A stretch of 8,661 nt of DNA, from positions 5,966 to 14,626 of the forward strand of contig DEIT01000047.1 in the NCBI GenBank assembly GCA_002352635.1, read 5' to 3'. The notes under the pieces are model-generated. The model was not told the DNA's origin. It searched no databases and saw nothing but the letters and a program-made list of their open reading frames with translations. Both the position numbers and the translations under genes were made by a program. This stretch comes from Hyphomicrobiaceae bacterium UBA2767 (lineage in GTDB: Bacteria; Pseudomonadota; Alphaproteobacteria; Rhizobiales; Methyloligellaceae). Of this stretch, positions 6,139 to 8,661 are shown piece by piece. Each line of letters begins with the position of its first letter. Within the stretch, counting starts at the first letter, position 1.

Positions 6139-7263
6139 ATGCCAGCAAGAGACGAGGCCTATATGCGGGCGGCGTTTGTCCAAGCGCGCCGCGCACTCGG
6201 TCAATGCTCGCCGAACCCGGCGGTTGGCGCTGTCATCGTGCGCCAGGACGAAACTCAGGACGTCGTTATTGCAACGGGCCATACCATGCCGGGTGGGCGA
6301 CCCCACGCGGAACGCAAGGCACTTGACCAGGCCGGGAAGGGTGCGGAGGGTGCCACGCTCTACGTCACACTTGAGCCTTGCGCCCATCATGGGAAGACAC
6401 CGCCTTGCGTGGACGCCATTATAAAATCCGGCATTTCACGTGTTGTCTCATCGGTAGCCGACCCTGACCCGCGGGTGGCGGGCAAGGGCGTCGAGACGCT
6501 GAAACGCGCAGGTGTGGAAACTGTCGAGGGTTGCCTCGAGAGTGAGGGTGCCAATATCGTCCGCGGCCATGTCTTGCGCGTCACCCAAAAGAGACCACTG
6601 ATCCAACTCAAACTTGCCGTGGGATCCGATGGGTTGGTTCCGCAGGGCAAAGACGGCGCTCCTGTATGGATCACGGGAGAAGAAGCCCGCGCACATGGTC
6701 ATTTGCTGCGCGCACGCGCAGACGCCATCCTGGTTGGACACGGCACGGTTCTCGCCGACAATCCGTCGCTGACCTGCCGGCTGCCCGGTATGGGTGACAG
6801 ATCGCCGGTCCGCGTCGTTCTCGCCAGCGCGCTGGAACTGCCGGTGGGGTCAAAACTGCTGAAAGACATTGACGAGATACCCTTATGGGTAGCCGGCGCC
6901 GAGAGTGCAGAGCGCGCGGCAGAAGAAACTCTCACACAGGCCGGCGCAGAGGTATTACGCCTGACAAACAGCGCGACATCGGGACTTGATATCGGCGAAC
7001 TCCTTGCGGCTCTTGCGGAACGCGGCATCACCCGACTTCTGGTCGAAGGCGGACCTCGTGTTGCCGCAAGTTTCTGGAACGCCGGACTGGCGGATGAACT
7101 CTATATCTACCAGGGTTGCGACAGCGCCGGTTCAGATGGAATAATGCCCTTCACAGGGGTAGGGCTCGGCGAGATTGAAAACTCCGTGCACTATGAGAAG
7201 GAAGCGACACGCGCGCTCGGCCGGGATACTTTGTCCGTATATCGCCGCAAGTCGGAAAGTTGA
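6139..7263 (+). CDS. ribD: Bifunctional pyrimidine deaminase/reductase, riboflavin synthesis
   Basis: RibD performs two consecutive steps of riboflavin synthesis: deamination of 2,5-diamino-6-ribosylamino-4(3H)-pyrimidinone 5'-phosphate, then NADPH-dependent reduction of the ribosyl side chain. The 374-residue product has both domains. The N-terminal cytidine-deaminase-like domain (about 1-145) has SPNPAVGAV (24-32), the zinc-binding and catalytic PHAE (His56, Glu58) and EPCAHHGKTPPC (Cys81, Cys90). The reductase domain (about 152-370) has WITGEEAR (177-184), LRARADAILVGHGTVLADNP (190-209) and LLVEGGPRVAASF (300-312). The ATG at 6139 has AAAGG at 6125-6129 and starts directly before the first helix; the in-frame TTG at 6121 only adds residues without a site. 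It begins 36 nt after nrdR and its TGA is 2 nt before ribE, consistent with one operon. Confidence 0.96.
   Translation: MPARDEAYMRAAFVQARRALGQCSPNPAVGAVIVRQDETQDVVIATGHTMPGGRPHAERKALDQAGKGAEGATLYVTLEPCAHHGKTPPCVDAIIKSGISRVVSSVADPDPRVAGKGVETLKRAGVETVEGCLESEGANIVRGHVLRVTQKRPLIQLKLAVGSDGLVPQGKDGAPVWITGEEARAHGHLLRARADAILVGHGTVLADNPSLTCRLPGMGDRSPVRVVLASALELPVGSKLLKDIDEIPLWVAGAESAERAAEETLTQAGAEVLRLTNSATSGLDIGELLAALAERGITRLLVEGGPRVAASFWNAGLADELYIYQGCDSAGSDGIMPFTGVGLGEIENSVHYEKEATRALGRDTLSVYRRKSES
7254..7259 (+). promoter_or_regulatory. Ribosome binding site of ribE inside the end of ribD
   Basis: GGAAAG lies 6 nt before the ATG at 7266 and within the last codons of ribD, which links translation of the two genes. 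Confidence 0.6.
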
Positions 7264-7265
7264 TC

Positions 7266-7865
7266 ATGTTTACAGGTCTGATCACAGATGTTGGCGCAGT
7301 CCAAAAGGTCGACAAAGGCCGGTTCGTGCTGGCCTGCGGCTATGAGCTCGATGAGAGCACAATCGGGGCATCTATAGCCTGCGACGGGTGCTGCCTGACC
7401 GTCGTGGAGGTACAGGACGCCCCAAACGGGTTCAGATCGGCCTTCGGCGTGGATGTGTCCAATGAGACGCTCGCGAAAACGACCCTCGGGTCATGGACGA
7501 CTGCACGCAAAGTCAATCTGGAACGGTCTCTGACCCCATCGAGCGAATTGGGCGGACACATCGTCACCGGCCACGTAGATGGAACTGCGCACATTGCCTC
7601 GCAAGAACCAGACGGTGATTCCGTGCGCTTCATCGTCGAGGTGGACACCGAGCTGGCAAAGTTCATTGCGCCGAAGGGCTGCGTCGCGCTGAATGGCGTC
7701 TCCCTGACGGTTAACGACGTTGAGGGGACACGATTTGGCGTCAATCTGATCCCGCATACTCTGGAGGTGACGACCTGGGGGATGATCTCGGAAGGAGATC
7801 AGGTCAATCTGGAAGTAGACCTGTTGGCCCGGTATGTGGCAAGGATCACGCAGCAGAGCAATTAA
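7266..7865 (+). CDS. ribE: Riboflavin synthase, alpha chain
   Basis: This enzyme dismutates two molecules of 6,7-dimethyl-8-ribityllumazine into riboflavin and the pyrimidinedione precursor, the last step of riboflavin synthesis. The 199-residue protein starts with the invariant MFTGLI and is built of two homologous lumazine-binding barrels. The first spans about 1-96, with GASIACDGCCLTV (34-46) and SNETLAKTT (65-73). The second spans about 97-190, with GGHIVTGHVDG (96-106), GVSLTVNDV (144-152) and IPHTLEVTTWG (162-172). Both domains keep the CLTV/SLTV loop, the internal repeat expected for the trimeric synthase. The ATG at 7266 is preferred to the TTG at 7260, which overlaps ribD. The next gene starts 14 nt after its stop. 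Other species call the same gene ribC or ribB, so the symbol follows common alphaproteobacterial use. Confidence 0.96.
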   Translation: MFTGLITDVGAVQKVDKGRFVLACGYELDESTIGASIACDGCCLTVVEVQDAPNGFRSAFGVDVSNETLAKTTLGSWTTARKVNLERSLTPSSELGGHIVTGHVDGTAHIASQEPDGDSVRFIVEVDTELAKFIAPKGCVALNGVSLTVNDVEGTRFGVNLIPHTLEVTTWGMISEGDQVNLEVDLLARYVARITQQSN

Positions 7866-7879
7866 CGGGACGCATTATC

Positions 7880-8661
7880 GTGAGTATCGCCGCAGACAAT
7901 CAGGATACGAGCTTTCTTTCTCCGATCGAGGAGGTGCTTGAGGATGCGCGCAACGGACGCATGTTCATTCTCGTGGACGCCGAGGACCGCGAAAATGAGG
8001 GCGATCTTGTTATTCCTGCGCAAATGGCCACGCCTGACGCCATCAACTTCATGGCCAAGCATGGCCGCGGGCTTATTTGCCTGGCCCTGACGGGCGAACG
8101 CGCCAACAGTCTCAATCTTGACCTGATGGCCCGGCACAATAACGAGTCGCGGCGCGAGACCGCATTCACCGTGACTATTGAAGCGCGGGACGGAATTTCC
8201 ACTGGCATTTCAGCCCACGACAGGGCGCGGACCGTGTCTGTCGCCATCGACCCCACACGAGGCCCCGAAGACATTTCGACGCCGGGTCATGTATTTCCCC
8301 TGATCGCGCGCGAAGGTGGTGTCCTTATGCGCGCCGGACATACGGAAGCAGCCGTTGATCTGGCCCGGCTTGCCGGTCTCTATCCCTCCGGGGTTATCTG
8401 CGAGATCATGAATGACGACGGCACCATGGCCCGCATGCCGGACCTGGTTTCTTTCGCCCAGTTGCACGGCCTGAAAGTCGCAACCATTGCCGACCTCATC
8501 GCCTATCGCCGCAAACACGACAGCATCGTAAGCTGCGTCGCGGAAACCGAGGTGAACAGCGCTTTCGGCGGTTCATTCAACATGCGCGTTTATCGCACCA
8601 CCGTGGGACCGTCAGAAGAGCATATCGCGCTCATCAAGGGTAATATCACGCAGGGCGGTCC
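7880..8661 (+). CDS. ribB: 3,4-dihydroxy-2-butanone-4-phosphate synthase, probably RibBA (3' end outside window)
   Basis: This gene is open to the last base; 260 codons are present, starting at a GTG (7880) that follows ribE by 14 nt, with a weak ACGGGA before it. The N-terminal domain (about 14-210) is DHBP synthase, which turns ribulose 5-phosphate into 3,4-dihydroxy-2-butanone 4-phosphate and formate. Visible motifs are DAEDRENEGDL (33-43) for Mg2+ and substrate, the ETAFTVTIEARDGISTGIS stretch (93-111), TPGHVFPLIAREGGVL (134-149), AGHTEAAVDLARL (152-164) with His154, and CEIMNDDGTMAR (174-185) with Glu175. After residue ~211 the sequence continues past the usual end of a lone RibB (IVSCVAETEV, then FNMRVYRT and EEHIALIKG). 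This matches the start of a GTP-cyclohydrolase-II-like domain, as in RibBA proteins. Whether that half keeps its zinc cysteines cannot be seen. Confidence 0.94.
   Translation, partial: MSIAADNQDTSFLSPIEEVLEDARNGRMFILVDAEDRENEGDLVIPAQMATPDAINFMAKHGRGLICLALTGERANSLNLDLMARHNNESRRETAFTVTIEARDGISTGISAHDRARTVSVAIDPTRGPEDISTPGHVFPLIAREGGVLMRAGHTEAAVDLARLAGLYPSGVICEIMNDDGTMARMPDLVSFAQLHGLKVATIADLIAYRRKHDSIVSCVAETEVNSAFGGSFNMRVYRTTVGPSEEHIALIKGNITQGG

Noticed and set aside
1..8661. Mobile elements, CRISPR arrays, tRNA or rRNA genes
   Set aside because: No terminal repeats, transposase-like frames, regularly spaced repeats or structured RNA signatures were found on either strand.

Overview
The window looks like chromosomal core-genome DNA from an alphaproteobacterium, most likely Hyphomicrobiales (Rhizobiales) or a close relative. 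Three things point there: a C4-pathway 5-aminolevulinate synthase, the order glyA - nrdR - ribD - ribE - ribB, and a moderately high GC content with GC-rich third codon positions. No mobile element, CRISPR array, tRNA or rRNA was seen. Genes fill almost all of the window, and the longest gene-free stretch is about 220 bp.

Layout. (1) 1-771: the 3' part of a YcbB-type L,D-transpeptidase gene, followed by a clear intrinsic terminator (807-843). (2) 844-991: upstream region of hemA with AT-rich repeats and a possible promoter. (3) 992-2203: hemA (5-aminolevulinate synthase), overlapped at its end by a small conserved-looking gene (2193-2489) that resembles the alphaproteobacterial DUF6898 family. 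(4) 2486-4041, minus strand: a two-gene operon for the alpha and beta subunits of a CoA-transferase-like protein. The two genes are coupled by an ATGA overlap. The beta gene runs tail-to-tail into the small gene, with overlapping stop codons. (5) 4042-4231: divergent intergenic region with short inverted repeats. (6) 4232-8661, plus strand: glyA, nrdR, ribD, ribE and ribB, tightly spaced. The last gene is cut by the window end just as it enters what looks like the GTP-cyclohydrolase-II-like half of a RibBA protein.

Functionally, SHMT (glyA) makes glycine and one-carbon units, and ALAS (hemA) uses glycine plus succinyl-CoA to start heme synthesis. NrdR represses ribonucleotide reductase genes. 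RibD, RibE and RibB cover three steps of riboflavin synthesis. The least ordinary part is the CoA-transferase-like pair. The fold is recognisable, but the beta subunit has no glutamate where class I CoA-transferases keep their catalytic one, and the alpha subunit lacks both the usual N-terminal glycine-rich loop and the glutamate used by the related IpdAB hydrolase. It may therefore do different chemistry. No dramatic novel system was seen otherwise.
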